A stretch of 64,000 bases of DNA from Luteibacter jiangsuensis. GTDB taxonomy: Bacteria; Pseudomonadota; Gammaproteobacteria; Xanthomonadales; Rhodanobacteraceae. Shown one piece after another: positions 63,943 to 64,000 of this stretch; position 1 is the stretch's first letter; each line of letters starts with the position of its first letter. The position numbers were made by a program, and so were the translations under genes. The stretch lies in contig NZ_JAUSSK010000002.1 of NCBI RefSeq assembly GCF_030812295.1, positions 186,001 to 250,000 of the forward strand, given 5' to 3'. The notes below the pieces were generated by a model, which was not told where the DNA came from, did no database searches, and worked only from the letters and a program-made list of their open reading frames with translations.

Positions 63943-64000
63943 GACGGGTGCTTGCCGCAACCTGGCCCGCTGCCGCGGGATCGCCGGCAAGGTCGGCTCC
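63925..64000. repeat. REP-like palindromic element at the window edge
   Basis: Arms 63925-63945 (GGAGCCGACCCTGTCGGCGAC) and 63980-64000 are inverted copies at 18 of 21 positions, with a 34-bp centre (GGTGCTTGCCGCAACCTGGC...). This GGAGCCGACC...GGTCGGCTCC type is a common intergenic repeat in Pseudomonas and Xanthomonadaceae genomes. The right arm ends exactly at the window end, so more copies may follow. Confidence 0.75.

Overview
The window looks like chromosomal DNA of a high-GC gammaproteobacterium of the Lysobacterales/Xanthomonadales, most likely Rhodanobacteraceae (Luteibacter/Dyella-like). This rests on the composition and codon use, a 620-residue RpoD of gammaproteobacterial type, the order TPR protein / LpxL-type acyltransferase / dtd / rpoD, the four-gene DUF3348-DUF802-OmpA-DUF2894 operon, and many genes (STN-type TonB receptor with FecI/FecR, LytTR two-component pair, GH30, LTA-synthase-like sulfatase) typical of that group. 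No database search was run, so the taxonomic call is an inference.

Layout. 0-4 kb is housekeeping: TPR protein, lipid A-type acyltransferase, D-aminoacyl-tRNA deacylase and the housekeeping sigma factor with its own promoter and terminator. 4-6 kb holds an AbiE-like type IV toxin-antitoxin pair behind a large inverted repeat; the nucleotidyltransferase gene is frameshifted. A CAU tRNA and a succinyl-CoA:acetate CoA-transferase follow. 8-24 kb is accessory and battered: a broken HExxH protein gene, an Rrf2/FAD-oxidoreductase/methyltransferase set, IS110 and OsmC remnants, an AraC-led set of redox enzymes (alcohol dehydrogenase, nitroreductase, AhpD-like, azoreductase stub), a gene graveyard at 15.6-16.9 kb made of pieces of at least six genes (including 50 bp of rpoD), then a second redox set (MarR, quinone reductase, two aldo/keto reductases, AraC) in which two of the four minus-strand genes carry single frameshifts, then a hydrolase/TetR pair. 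The graveyard contains a degenerate copy of the lumazine-binding-like and LytTR genes found intact at 23.4-24.8 kb, so about 6.7 kb of accessory genes lies between two direct repeats.

24-33 kb: LytS/LytTR-type two-component pair, sugar dehydrogenase, two serine hydrolases, GH30 glycosidase, MarR, GST and SRPBCC proteins. 33.5-37.2 kb: a tightly coupled four-gene operon encoding a MotA/TolQ-like channel with a roughly 450-residue cytoplasmic tail, a MotB/OmpA-like partner and two proteins of unknown function. This is the most likely under-described system here: it has the two-component stator logic of flagellar motors and of Zorya defence, but none of the Zorya effectors. 37-41 kb: small membrane proteins, MgtC/DUF4010 transporter, a Lys-rich micro-protein, glyceraldehyde-3-phosphate reductase-like enzyme and a cysteine hydrolase.

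41-45 kb: a Fic AMP-transferase behind a double palindrome, overlapping a BtuCDF-like corrinoid/metal-chelate uptake system. 45-49 kb: PAS hybrid kinase and ABC-F protein. 48.8-54.2 kb: one operon of GntR/YtrA regulator, ABC ATPase, ABC permease with a large extracytoplasmic domain, and a secreted S9 peptidase, with a perfect palindromic operator. 54-58.6 kb: envelope genes (LTA-synthase-like phosphotransferase, YrbL kinase, ArnT-like glycosyltransferase). 58.8-62.9 kb: ECF sigma, FecR and STN-containing TonB receptor, the standard cell-surface signalling trio for siderophore uptake, followed by a VirK/YbjX protein. The window ends in a REP-like palindrome and 23-bp tandem repeats.
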